From: JBDRLU01 sp043812795
GTDB taxonomy: Bacteria > Chloroflexota > Dehalococcoidia > Dehalococcoidales > UBA2162
Direction of reading: 5' to 3'
Assembly: GCA_043812795.1 (NCBI GenBank)
Contig: JBDRLU010000017.1
Span: 1-64,000, forward strand
DNA: 64,000 nt
Numbering within the stretch: position 1 is the first letter of the stretch; the number at the start of each line of letters is the position of its first letter. The translations under genes were made by a program, and so were the position numbers. The notes below the pieces were generated by a model that had not been told where the DNA came from, made no database searches, and worked only from the letters and a program-made list of their open reading frames with translations. Below are positions 50,261 through 58,278 of this stretch, one piece after another.

Positions 50261-51860
50261 AGCCCCATAGCTCTTCCACAGCTTTGTTGTCTTCTTTTGT
50301 CACGTCGCTTTCGCTCGTTGCCCCCAGGTCCTGGTAAGACGCCGCCGAGCCGTACTCCCGCGTCTTGACCACCACCGGCATCGGTACGGCATGGCCGAAG
50401 ATAAGCGCCTGCTGCCTCGATTCGAGTCGGGCGAGCACCGATTTTAATTCGCTCTTACCCGAAACGCCAGCCAGCACGCTCTCGATGTCACGCTCATTAT
50501 CGAGCAAACAGGTGATTTTCGTGCCGAGTTGCGACATGACCTCCTCATCGATACCGCTCGGCCGCTGGTCAATCACCAGTAAAGTCACGCTGTACTTGCG
50601 CATTTCGCGGGCGATGGTGCCGAAGATAGTCTGGTCGGCCACTTCCGGATTAAGGAATTTGTGGGCCTCTTCGATAGTGATGACGAGGGGATGGGGTGGA
50701 GCGGCATCTTCAGCCATGGCCGTCTCGGTGCGCTCCCGGTACCGGCCATAGATGCGCCGGCTGAGCAGGTTAGCCACCAGGATATAGGCGGTAATATCAG
50801 TATAGCGGCCGAACTCCAGGACGACGTTGATGCCGCGGTCGAGTTGTTCCAGGATATGGGGCACGGCGTTATCCGCCGAGTGCGGGACAAGGAAGGGCAG
50901 GCGACTGATGGTCGCCAACCCCCGCTTCAAATTCTGGAAGGTGCTCTCATGGATATTCAGGCTTTTGAGTATTTCTTCGGTATCCTCTATTGCCAGGGTG
51001 CGTTCGAGCCAGTTCTTGCCGAATTTTCGCGAAAGCTGATAGACGGCTTCCACAGCCGGCTCGGTCAGGTTCAGGGTCTGGCGGAGTAAGGCCATGTCTT
51101 CCGGCTCGATTTCATCGTAGCCAATCCTGACGACGAAGTCCGTGCTCACGCGCCGTCGCCGGGCATTTTCCTCATCGATGGTAAAGACAGCCACTTTGTC
51201 AGGGAAAAGCTGCTTCAGGGCTTTTACTTTATGCCCGGTCTCGCTGCGGCTCTCCCAGCCGTATTCGCTGTGCATATCGAAGACCAGGTTGACCGCCGCC
51301 GATTTTTGTAGCATCCCGATGAGCAGCAGACGGGTCAGGAAAGTCTTGCCGGTGCCGCTCTTGCCGAAGATGCCGTTCGACCGCTTGACCAGTTCTTCCA
51401 GGTTGAGACAGACCTTGGTCTCCATATCCAGCGGTGTGCCGATATAGAATTTCCTTTCATCTTCCCCGCCGAACACGGCCTCGACGTCTTCCTGCGAGGC
51501 CAGCTTCACCGGCGAGAAGTGGCTGGGCACCGTCTTTACCGGCTGAGGGCCTTCGAGCAAAATATCGGCGGCGCCGCCGATGGTGAGCAGCGGCAGAATA
51601 TGCAGCATACCGTAGGTGCTGGTGCCGTTCAATACTTCCGCCACGAACGGGTCGGCGATATCGGGCGGGGTCTGGGTCAGCTTCTCGTCGCTGACACCCA
51701 GTGTAACATCGGTAATCATGCCGAAGAAGCGACGCTGCCTGCCTTCGATAGTCACGTAGCGTCCGACAGCCATATCCTCGACTGAAGCCGAGCCATCCAG
51801 CCGGACCTCGATCCCTTTATTCAACGAACCGGAGACAACGATACCCAGGTGTTCGGTCAT
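50235..51860 (-). CDS. herA: HerA-type ATPase (DNA end-processing translocase)
   Basis: A 541-residue hexameric ATPase. The N-terminal HAS-like barrel (EHLGIVVSGSLNKGIEVRLD to about 90) precedes a HerA/FtsK-like core: Walker A GIFGKSGTGKTFL (about 192), VNLVFDMHSEYGW (about 219), Walker B LVITIEEAHKFLN (about 401) and the C-terminal arginine-finger region KYSVTLLVIDQRP then SGIDEEVMSQLGTK. HerA with NurA resects DNA ends in archaea and some bacteria. It overlaps the gene upstream by 4 bases (ATGA) and is in a tight run with nurA two genes further upstream. Confidence 0.9.
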   Translation of the reverse strand: MTEHLGIVVSGSLNKGIEVRLDGSASVEDMAVGRYVTIEGRQRRFFGMITDVTLGVSDEKLTQTPPDIADPFVAEVLNGTSTYGMLHILPLLTIGGAADILLEGPQPVKTVPSHFSPVKLASQEDVEAVFGGEDERKFYIGTPLDMETKVCLNLEELVKRSNGIFGKSGTGKTFLTRLLLIGMLQKSAAVNLVFDMHSEYGWESRSETGHKVKALKQLFPDKVAVFTIDEENARRRRVSTDFVVRIGYDEIEPEDMALLRQTLNLTEPAVEAVYQLSRKFGKNWLERTLAIEDTEEILKSLNIHESTFQNLKRGLATISRLPFLVPHSADNAVPHILEQLDRGINVVLEFGRYTDITAYILVANLLSRRIYGRYRERTETAMAEDAAPPHPLVITIEEAHKFLNPEVADQTIFGTIAREMRKYSVTLLVIDQRPSGIDEEVMSQLGTKITCLLDNERDIESVLAGVSGKSELKSVLARLESRQQALIFGHAVPMPVVVKTREYGSAASYQDLGATSESDVTKEDNKAVEELWGYDREWTDQ

Positions 51861-52450
51861 CCTTTAATCCTCCCTAAAATGGCCTTGAGCCGGTCGAATT
51901 CGTTGCTCAAGAGCGAAGCCAGTTCCTTCCCGGCGGCTACCAGGAAAGGATGTGGGTCTTGATAGACACTGCTCATCTGACGGAGCGAGGCGGCGGCTAG
52001 CTCATCCACCGGTACGGGCAGGCGGGTGGTGAGCAAGACGTGGAGGAAAGCTAGGGACTGGCTGAACTCCCTGACTTCATCCGGCGAGCAGAGATAGACA
52101 AAGCTGTGCAGGCGGGCAGGCTTGGGCGGCAGGTAATGAAGAATTTTATCGCCTTCTTTGTGCCCGATAATGAGGGCACTGAACTCGGTACGCAGCAATT
52201 TCTCTAGTTGGGGGCTGGCGCGGTAGATGGCCGCTTCATCGGGTTCGTCTTTACCGCGGGCAATGGGACGTCGCCCCGGCTCGAAGCTGGACGTGGTCGT
52301 ATTATAGACCACGCCGTAAAGCTCTACCGGCAGGTCTGTGGTCTTCACCAGGCTACCGAATGGCGGCGACTGATACAGTTCATAGCACTGCGCCACAAAA
52401 TCGGTGGTGCTGGTCTCGATAACTTCACCGACTCTTAAATTTTCAGCCAT
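51857..52450 (-). CDS. Uncharacterised HerA-operon protein
   Basis: About 197 residues from ATG 52450 (GTG two codons earlier is possible). The N-half is strand-rich: AENLRVGEVIETSTTDFVAQ and PVELYGVVYNTTTSSFEPGR. The C-half is helical and ends LLSNEFDRLKAILGRIKG, so a HAS-barrel-like N-domain plus helices is a fair guess. The stop TGA overlaps the herA ATG, and the protein is therefore made in step with HerA. It may be a HerA cofactor or assembly factor. No active-site motif is seen. Confidence 0.7.
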   Translation of the reverse strand: MAENLRVGEVIETSTTDFVAQCYELYQSPPFGSLVKTTDLPVELYGVVYNTTTSSFEPGRRPIARGKDEPDEAAIYRASPQLEKLLRTEFSALIIGHKEGDKILHYLPPKPARLHSFVYLCSPDEVREFSQSLAFLHVLLTTRLPVPVDELAAASLRQMSSVYQDPHPFLVAAGKELASLLSNEFDRLKAILGRIKG

Positions 52451-52460
52451 ATTCACTTGC

Positions 52461-52540
52461 TAACCTCACCCCTTCTTCCCCTCTCCTTCGTAAGGAGAGG
52501 GGAAGATGAGTGTAAGAGGGGCGAAGCCCCTCTTACACAC
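52461..52540. repeat. Interspersed repeat (hairpins CCCCTCTCCTT and GAAGAGGGG-like)
   Basis: CTAACCTCACCCC is followed by CCCCTCTCCTTCG/TAAGGAGAGGGG and then GTGTAAGAGGGGC/GCCCCTCTTACAC (52511-52537), both strong hairpins. It lies inside the nurA-herA operon, between the 25-codon peptide and the next gene, in inverted order relative to the MITE copies at 8965 and 20495. Confidence 0.55.
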
Positions 52541-52635
52541 CCCTTAATCGCGCACGCTCTCATAAAGAGAGGACAAACGCCCTTTCAGAAAACTTAACTC
52601 TCACAGTGCAAAAAACAGAAATTACTGAATAAGCT

Positions 52636-52713
52636 CTACTTTTTCCCGCCGGCTGCCTTCTTCTCCTGTGCTTTCTTTGGTTTCTTGACGTTCTTTCTAC
52701 CCTTGCTTCCCAT
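52636..52713 (-). CDS. 25-residue lysine-rich peptide in the HerA-NurA operon
   Basis: The peptide MGSKGRKNVKKPKKAQEKKA continues AGGKK and then TAG. The ATG (52713-52711) shares its A with the stop codon TAA of the upstream gene (TAATG), and GGAGGTG lies 6 bases before it, an excellent translation start. Eleven of 25 residues are Lys, with one Arg. Such peptides bind nucleic acids by charge. I do not know a family with certainty, and the role is open. The strong start makes a chance frame unlikely. Confidence 0.65.
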   Translation of the reverse strand: MGSKGRKNVKKPKKAQEKKAAGGKK

Positions 52714-53333
52714 TATTGCACCTCCATATTATTTAAGAATCCGCCATATTGAGCGATGGCAGCCAGAATAGCTATGATACCTATGACAATACTTACTACG
52801 AATTCCAGAACCGCTACCCCCACCCCCCACCACTTCCAGAGACGTTGGGTTCTCTTAAAGTGCTCAATATTATCCCAACGCTTGCGCTGCCAAGCCCATT
52901 CGCTTCCTTTTATGCCTAAGACAACACTTATAATAAACTGAACAAGGGAAGCTATCCACGGAGCTGTGTTATTAGGAGAGGGTATGAAAGCCATACCAGC
53001 AGTAACTAGTCCAAAAATTAGCCATCCCCACAGCTTGTTACCCCCCGCCCAAATCCAACCGAGCAAAAAAGCCCCCCAATTCCAACCACGAATCTCTTTC
53101 GGAACCGCTGTCGAACTGCCTTGGCCAGAGGTATTCTCTAGTGTAATTGCTGCAGTCTCTATACCCGCCCCCGCTTGAAGTTTATCAGAGAACATCCTTT
53201 CAGCACATGGATTGCAGTAGAATTTTTTCCCGAGTTCGACTTTACATTCTGGACATATCGGTTTGCCACAAGAAACACACATACCCACAGCCTCACGCTC
53301 GGGGTGATAGAAGCAATTCATTTCTAAATCCAC
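52713..53333 (-). CDS. B-box-type zinc finger membrane protein in HerA-NurA operon
   Basis: 206 residues. N-terminal zinc segment MNCFYHPEREAVGMCVSCGK then PICPECKVELGKKFYCNPCA (about 4-45) has the Cys-x-x-His / CxxC spacing of a B-box or DUF-type ribbon. After a Ser/Gly-rich linker, four membrane helices follow; WNWGAFLLGWIWAGGNKLWG is a DUF2628-like opening (about 83-102). The last helix is followed by QYGGFLNNMEVQ. Start ATG overlaps the end of nurA by 10 bases. The link to DNA repair is by position only. Confidence 0.75.
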   Translation of the reverse strand: MDLEMNCFYHPEREAVGMCVSCGKPICPECKVELGKKFYCNPCAERMFSDKLQAGAGIETAAITLENTSGQGSSTAVPKEIRGWNWGAFLLGWIWAGGNKLWGWLIFGLVTAGMAFIPSPNNTAPWIASLVQFIISVVLGIKGSEWAWQRKRWDNIEHFKRTQRLWKWWGVGVAVLEFVVSIVIGIIAILAAIAQYGGFLNNMEVQ

Positions 53334-54517
53334 CTCGTCCTCTTGCTACGGCCTTTGCCGGAGGTGGGGGTGGGGAGGTGTTCCTCCACCAGCAGGGACT
53401 CGACCAGTTGCCAGAAGTTCTGGCGGTCGGCCTCTCTGACTACGGCCTGTTCGTGGGCTTCGGAGAGTGCCACCGGGTAGCCTTGCCCGCGCCGGCACTG
53501 GTCTAAGACCAGACTATGTACCAGGTTCAGCCTCTTTTCGTCCCGGGCCACCCACTGGGGCACTTCCACCCTCGCAATTTCGTCCTCTACCCTGAGGTAG
53601 AAAAAATAGATATGGTGTTCACCGTAATGCTGCCGCACTACCGAAGACTGACTCATGAAGAGGGCAGAGCGCTCACCCTGACCTAATACGTTAAAAAATA
53701 GCTCCTGGTCCAGCACGCCGGCCACACCCTCGCAGCCTCTTTCTTCCTGTCCGGCACAATAGCGGTCGCAATCGGGCGGGTCGTTGGGGCAGATGGCCAC
53801 CCGCAGGGCATTGACCACATCGGTGCCTCGCGGCGAGCTGATATAGCTTGCCATGGCGAGGTGGCTCCCCAGCTTTCTCATCTGCTCCAGACAGGTTAAA
53901 AAGCCCTGTTCCAAGAGTGATTGTGTAATGAACTCAGGGTAGGCTTCCAGCCCCCACAGCACCAGTGTGCCATCGAGCAACGCCAGAGCCGGACGTTGCG
54001 GCGGCAGTTTCGCTGCCAGTTCCGCCAGGTGACGGCATTCGTCCACGCCACGCTTTAAACCCAGTAGCGGGCCGACTACTACTTGTTCGCGCCCCTTCCC
54101 GTCAGGTGGTGTCATCACCAGGTCGTCATCGCCGGCATAGAGGCTGGGGACGCTATCCAGGACGGCTTCAGGATGGGCGCCGTAATGCAGGACAACATTG
54201 CCGATGTTAATCAGGTAGCAACGGGCCGCCTGGTGGCGGTCAACCTCGATATGCGAGCCATCGGTGGCCATTACGGTGAATTCGTCAGGAAGGGGCGGGG
54301 CGGGAAAGTGGGCGTTCAGTCTTTCCACTAGGCCAGCCACCAGCCAGGTCGTCTTGCTGGCGGCGATTTTTCGCTGTAATTTGGCGATATCGACCGCCTC
54401 ACCGCCGAGAGTCTCCAGAGCGTAATTCAACCGCTGCTGCTTGTCCGCGACGCCATTTTTGAGACTGGTGACCATTCGGTCAACCTGCCCGGCGACTTTC
54501 GTTAAATCTAAAGGCAT
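53324..54517 (-). CDS. nurA: NurA nuclease
   Basis: A 397-residue nuclease (DNA double-strand break repair nuclease NurA). RNase H-like catalytic strands are seen: VMATDGSHIEVDRH (about 81-94, with the metal Asp), RPALALLDGTLVLW (about 177-190, second Asp) and a final Asp in LVHSLVLDQCRRGQG (about 347-361). In archaea NurA degrades DNA ends with HerA-Mre11-Rad50. The gene heads the minus-strand operon that also carries herA. ATG 54517. Confidence 0.88.
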   Translation of the reverse strand: MPLDLTKVAGQVDRMVTSLKNGVADKQQRLNYALETLGGEAVDIAKLQRKIAASKTTWLVAGLVERLNAHFPAPPLPDEFTVMATDGSHIEVDRHQAARCYLINIGNVVLHYGAHPEAVLDSVPSLYAGDDDLVMTPPDGKGREQVVVGPLLGLKRGVDECRHLAELAAKLPPQRPALALLDGTLVLWGLEAYPEFITQSLLEQGFLTCLEQMRKLGSHLAMASYISSPRGTDVVNALRVAICPNDPPDCDRYCAGQEERGCEGVAGVLDQELFFNVLGQGERSALFMSQSSVVRQHYGEHHIYFFYLRVEDEIARVEVPQWVARDEKRLNLVHSLVLDQCRRGQGYPVALSEAHEQAVVREADRQNFWQLVESLLVEEHLPTPTSGKGRSKRTRWI

Positions 54518-54880
54518 CCCTTCAACCGCCTCTCAGTTAGTATGAAAAACAGTATAGTCCATCAAGGCAGTTAACTCAAGAAGGGTTCAATATTAACTCG
54601 GACCATTGATAGCGGAATGAAAAAGGCACTATAATCATTCTAGAAGGCTTGAAATCCGCCGGGAGAAGCCTTCGCTTCAGAGGCATTCAGGAATTTGGGG
54701 TAAAGGGTATGATGCATACCGCATGGACTAAGATGCTTTCTCGTTGGCCTATGCTATGGGTCAGCGAAACTCTTGAAGGACCAGAACTGGCAGTGGCTTT
54801 TGCTGAGCCTCTCTCAGAAAAGGCTAAAGCTGCCGGGGAAATGGACTCCCAGGAGACACCGCCACCCCCAAGAACTGAAG
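54518..54880. other. Intergenic region upstream of nurA
   Basis: 363 bases. A plus-strand TATAAT (54632-54637) points rightwards, and an open frame of 90 codons from ATG 54649 (54649-54921) follows, but it has only an AAAGGG-like site far in at 54700 and overlaps the minus-strand gene at its end. No family is recognised. I treat the frame as unproven. Confidence 0.4.
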
Positions 54881-55642
54881 CTAACCGGGTGCTGTTTGTT
54901 CATTTTCAGACCATTCGATAACAGTACTCGACCAGATACGGCCAATGGTTTTCTCCAATACCGGCTGGCGCGGGTCTGCGATATCGAGTAGTGGCGGCAA
55001 GCTGCGGTCGGCGAACTGCTGGAGAAAGGGACAGCGTTTTTGCAGCAGCAGGATGGTAGTCTGGGCGCCCCCATAAACAACATAGTCGAGAGATTTTGCC
55101 TGCGGTCGGAGAATCTCCTCGATGTGTCCGCAGACGCGTATCAGGAAAGACTCGATTTGTTTTTCCCGGTGCCTCTGAAACCTTCGGGCCGAAGAGCCGC
55201 CCTGCCGGTGCCGGGCGTGGATATTGCCGGTGCCGACCTTGCTGGCCACGAGGTTTTCGCCCCGGCAAAACCCTACGGCGTAAGAACCTAGACGGACTAA
55301 GACCACGCCAATCCGATAGTCGTGGCTAAGCAATGAAGCCAGCGGCGCGGCAATAAAGCCGTGATGAAAACGTTCTTCACTGACCGGGAGCGGTGGTAGC
55401 ACTACGTATTTCTGTGTCTGGCTCCAGAAAATGACGGTACCGGTCGGGGAACTGATGGCAAGGTCAGCCACTCCTGGCGTCGCATTATCCGGGTCAACTT
55501 TTTCGACCAGTTCTGAAATCTCTTCAGGTGATAGTCCAGCGGGAAGATATAGCGATGTGGCGGTACTATCGGTTGCTTCCAGCTCACCAAGAAAAGCGAG
55601 CATCTTTTCCCGGCTTAAATAGGACTTTCGGGCGGTAAGCAC
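54881..55642 (-). CDS. VLRF1-domain protein (Vms1/ANKZF1-type peptidyl-tRNA hydrolase family)
   Basis: 253 residues. The central block GSYAVGFCRGENLVASKVGT then HARHRQGGSSARRFQRHREK (about 120-163) is the VLRF1 signature (GxxxxRHRQGGxSAxRFxR). In eukaryotes Vms1/ANKZF1 releases peptides from tRNA on stalled ribosomes; bacterial members (acVLRF1-type) are believed to act similarly. The catalytic Gln sits in RQGGSS. GTG start follows GGAGG within the end of mutS2. Operon with mutS2 upstream, which itself has been tied to ribosome rescue in bacteria. Confidence 0.78.
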   Translation of the reverse strand: MLTARKSYLSREKMLAFLGELEATDSTATSLYLPAGLSPEEISELVEKVDPDNATPGVADLAISSPTGTVIFWSQTQKYVVLPPLPVSEERFHHGFIAAPLASLLSHDYRIGVVLVRLGSYAVGFCRGENLVASKVGTGNIHARHRQGGSSARRFQRHREKQIESFLIRVCGHIEEILRPQAKSLDYVVYGGAQTTILLLQKRCPFLQQFADRSLPPLLDIADPRQPVLEKTIGRIWSSTVIEWSENEQTAPG

Positions 55643-55657
55643 AGCTTCTGCCTCCGG

Positions 55658-58024
55658 CTATAGTTGGGCGACGGTCACGCCATCGCCGCCTTCGTCCCGC
55701 TTGCCGGGGCGGGACGATTTCACCAGCGGGTGGGTGACCAGCGAGTCCCGGACAATCTGACGCACCACGCCGGTACCGAAGCCATGAATAATACGTACTT
55801 CCTTCAGATTGGCCAGCGTGGCCTCATTCAGGTACCGGTCGAGCAATGGTTGCACTTCCTCGGCGCGTTTGCCGCGCAGGTCGAGTTCACGGGATACCGA
55901 CCGCGCCACCATCTTTACTTTGATGGGCGTGGCGGCGGCTGCACGGCCCTCCGATGATACCTTGTCCACTTTATCCAGGCCGAGGGTGAGGCGGGCCTGC
56001 CCAGCCTGCACTTCGACTTCATTCCGTTCTGCCGATAGCGATAATACGGTGGCCTTCATGCTTACTTCCCGGATGGAAACGGTGTCGCCCACGGCAATCT
56101 CGGTTTTGTCTGTGTCAACTATCTCTTCGTCACCCTGTGTTTGCAAAGCCCCGCTTTTTAGTTGTTCATGGGCGGCCGTCAGCACTTTTCTGGCCTGCTC
56201 CACCTTCTCTCGGGACTTTTCCCGGCGCAGCTCGGCAGTGGCGTCACGGATTTGCTGGTTCAGGGCGACAATCTCGCGGGTGACCCGGTCGCGTGCCTCC
56301 TGAATCAGGTTACGTGTCTCCAAAGTCAGGCGCTCCTGTTCGGCGGCCAGCTCCCGGTTGTGCCGGGCCGCTTCTTCTTTTTCCCGAGCCAGCTGTCTCT
56401 GAAGAATGCTCACCTCCTGTTCCTTGCTTTTCAGGCTGGTCAGGAGGGTTTCCAGTTCGCGGATACCTTCCGGTATTATTCTTTCGGCTTCGGTGACAAT
56501 CTCTGGAAGCAGACCGAGGCGCCGGGCGACGGCGAGGGCATTGCTGCCACCGGGGATACCCAGTGTCAGGCGGTAGGTCGGCATCAAGGTGGCCGGGTCG
56601 AAATCGAAAGAAGCGTTTTGCATACCGGTCGTCGCCTGGGCGAACGCTTTGACTTCGCTGAAATGCGTGGTGGCGACAGTCAGTGTCCCGTGCGACAGGA
56701 AGTGACGCAGGATGGCCACCGCCAGGGCGGAACCTTCCACCGGGTCGGTGCTCGTGCCTAGTTCGTCGAGGAGGACAAGGCTCCGGCTCGTGGCCTGGTT
56801 GATGATACGGACGATGTTACCTACGTGCCAGCTAAAGGTGGAGAGCGTTTGTGCGATGCTTTGCTCATCACCGATATCGGCGAAAATGTTATCAAAGATG
56901 GGGATTTGGCTATCGGCGGCTGCCGGGATGGGGATGCCGCACTGTGTCATCAGGCTGAGCAGGCCGATGGTCTTCAGCGCCACTGTCTTGCCGCCAGTGT
57001 TCGGCCCGGTAATGATGAGGACCAGAAAGTCCCGTCCCATCTCCACGGAAAGCGGGACGGCGGTATTGCCCAGCAAAGGGTGTCTGGCTTCAATCAGCTT
57101 CAGTACACCCGTCGGTTTATTATCTTTTTCCTCGCTGAAGTCGGTTAAGACCGGCTCGACGGCCTTGAGTTTGCGGGCATAGCGGGCTTTGGCCAGTAAT
57201 AAGTCTAATTCCGCTATCAGGGCGATGTCTTGGGAAATTTCGGCTTCATGGATGCCGACTTCGGTGCTCAGGTCGCGCAGGATTTTTTCGACCTCGCGCC
57301 TTTCCTCCGTTTCCAATTCCCGCAGCGTATTACCCATTTCTGTGGTGACCCACGGCTCGATGAAGACGGTCACGCCGGTATTGGAGACGTCGTGCACGAT
57401 GCCTTTTATTTCTTTACGGTGTTCAATCTTGATGGGGATAACGTACCTCCCCTCGCGCTCGGTGATGACCGGTTCCTGGATAATCCTTTGCCCGCGCGGT
57501 GTCCGCATTATCGCTTCCAGCCGGTCATTCAGCCGCTGGCGCAGTTCCCGCAACTGCTGCCTGATACCGGCCAGGTTAGATGTGGCATTGTCCAGTAGCT
57601 GTCCGTTCGGTGCCAGTGTGCGGGCAATACTGCGGACAACACTATCGAACTCAACAAGCCGGCTGGCGATGTTCCAGAGCAATGGCAGTTCGTCCGCCAG
57701 CTTTTCCAGTCGCTGGCGCACCAGACCGGCAGCGGCGAGGGTCTGCTGGATATCCAGCAGACTTTGCGGTTCGAGCACCTTGCCCACCGAAGCCATCTTT
57801 ACGTCAGAACGAACGTCAATTACTCCGCCGATAGAAAACGAAGGCTCCAGGTCCAGCAGATGGCGTGCTTCCGCCGACTGCTGTAATAGCTGTGCGACCT
57901 GCTGGTGGTCACTGCTGGGCAATAAGTCCAGGGCCAGCTGGTGACTGGCTGAAAACGAAGTGAACCCGGCCAGTATTTGCTTTATCTGGGGAAATTCGAG
58001 TATTTCCAGGCTTTTTTCATCCAT
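55658..58024 (-). CDS. mutS2: MutS2 (endonuclease/ribosome rescue ATPase)
   Basis: A 788-residue MutS family protein without mismatch-recognition domain I. Helical N-domain starts KSLEILEFPQIKQILAGF. ATPase: Walker A ITGPNTGGKTVALKT (about 327), signature STFSWHVGNIVRI (about 398), Walker B VLLDELGTSTDP (about 420). Then a coiled coil (LKSKEQEVSILQRQLAREKE) and the C-terminal Smr nuclease domain LDLRGKRAEEVQPLLDRYLN with RIIHGFGTGVVR. In Bacillus it splits collided ribosomes. ATG 58024 is used; the TTG at 58036 is less likely. Directly upstream of the VLRF1 gene. Confidence 0.95.
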   Translation of the reverse strand: MDEKSLEILEFPQIKQILAGFTSFSASHQLALDLLPSSDHQQVAQLLQQSAEARHLLDLEPSFSIGGVIDVRSDVKMASVGKVLEPQSLLDIQQTLAAAGLVRQRLEKLADELPLLWNIASRLVEFDSVVRSIARTLAPNGQLLDNATSNLAGIRQQLRELRQRLNDRLEAIMRTPRGQRIIQEPVITEREGRYVIPIKIEHRKEIKGIVHDVSNTGVTVFIEPWVTTEMGNTLRELETEERREVEKILRDLSTEVGIHEAEISQDIALIAELDLLLAKARYARKLKAVEPVLTDFSEEKDNKPTGVLKLIEARHPLLGNTAVPLSVEMGRDFLVLIITGPNTGGKTVALKTIGLLSLMTQCGIPIPAAADSQIPIFDNIFADIGDEQSIAQTLSTFSWHVGNIVRIINQATSRSLVLLDELGTSTDPVEGSALAVAILRHFLSHGTLTVATTHFSEVKAFAQATTGMQNASFDFDPATLMPTYRLTLGIPGGSNALAVARRLGLLPEIVTEAERIIPEGIRELETLLTSLKSKEQEVSILQRQLAREKEEAARHNRELAAEQERLTLETRNLIQEARDRVTREIVALNQQIRDATAELRREKSREKVEQARKVLTAAHEQLKSGALQTQGDEEIVDTDKTEIAVGDTVSIREVSMKATVLSLSAERNEVEVQAGQARLTLGLDKVDKVSSEGRAAAATPIKVKMVARSVSRELDLRGKRAEEVQPLLDRYLNEATLANLKEVRIIHGFGTGVVRQIVRDSLVTHPLVKSSRPGKRDEGGDGVTVAQL

Positions 58025-58100
58025 CGCTGTTAACAATTATAACAGAAGCATGGGCGTGATTTCCTGGATTGTGGTAAATGGTGGGAGGAGATAAAGTCGT

Positions 58101-58184
58101 TTATCTCAGCTTGCCCCTGACCAGCGAGGCGAAGATGCCGCCGAAACAGAGCGCCGCCGAGATGGTGAAGGCTATTATAGTCCT
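58101..58184 (-). pseudogene. Fragment of a membrane-protein C-terminus
   Basis: Between in-frame stops, the minus strand reads RTIIAFTISAALCFGGIFAS then LVRGKLR and TAA. One membrane helix followed by a basic tail (LVRGKLR) is the usual ending of MFS-like transporters. There is no start codon and nothing upstream continues it, so it looks like debris. Confidence 0.35.
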
Positions 58185-58278
58185 TCACTACCGGGGGCTG
58201 CAAAACAGATTCGTCTCTATTTCCGGACTTATTGACCGGTTTAATAGGCCTCGGTGAGAGCAGGGGTGTTTTCCTCAG

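Noticed and set aside
54649..54921. 90-codon plus-strand frame after a TATAAT box upstream of nurA
   Set aside because: No ribosome site at its first ATG, no recognised family, and it overlaps the end of the VLRF1 gene; kept only as a note in the intergenic entry.
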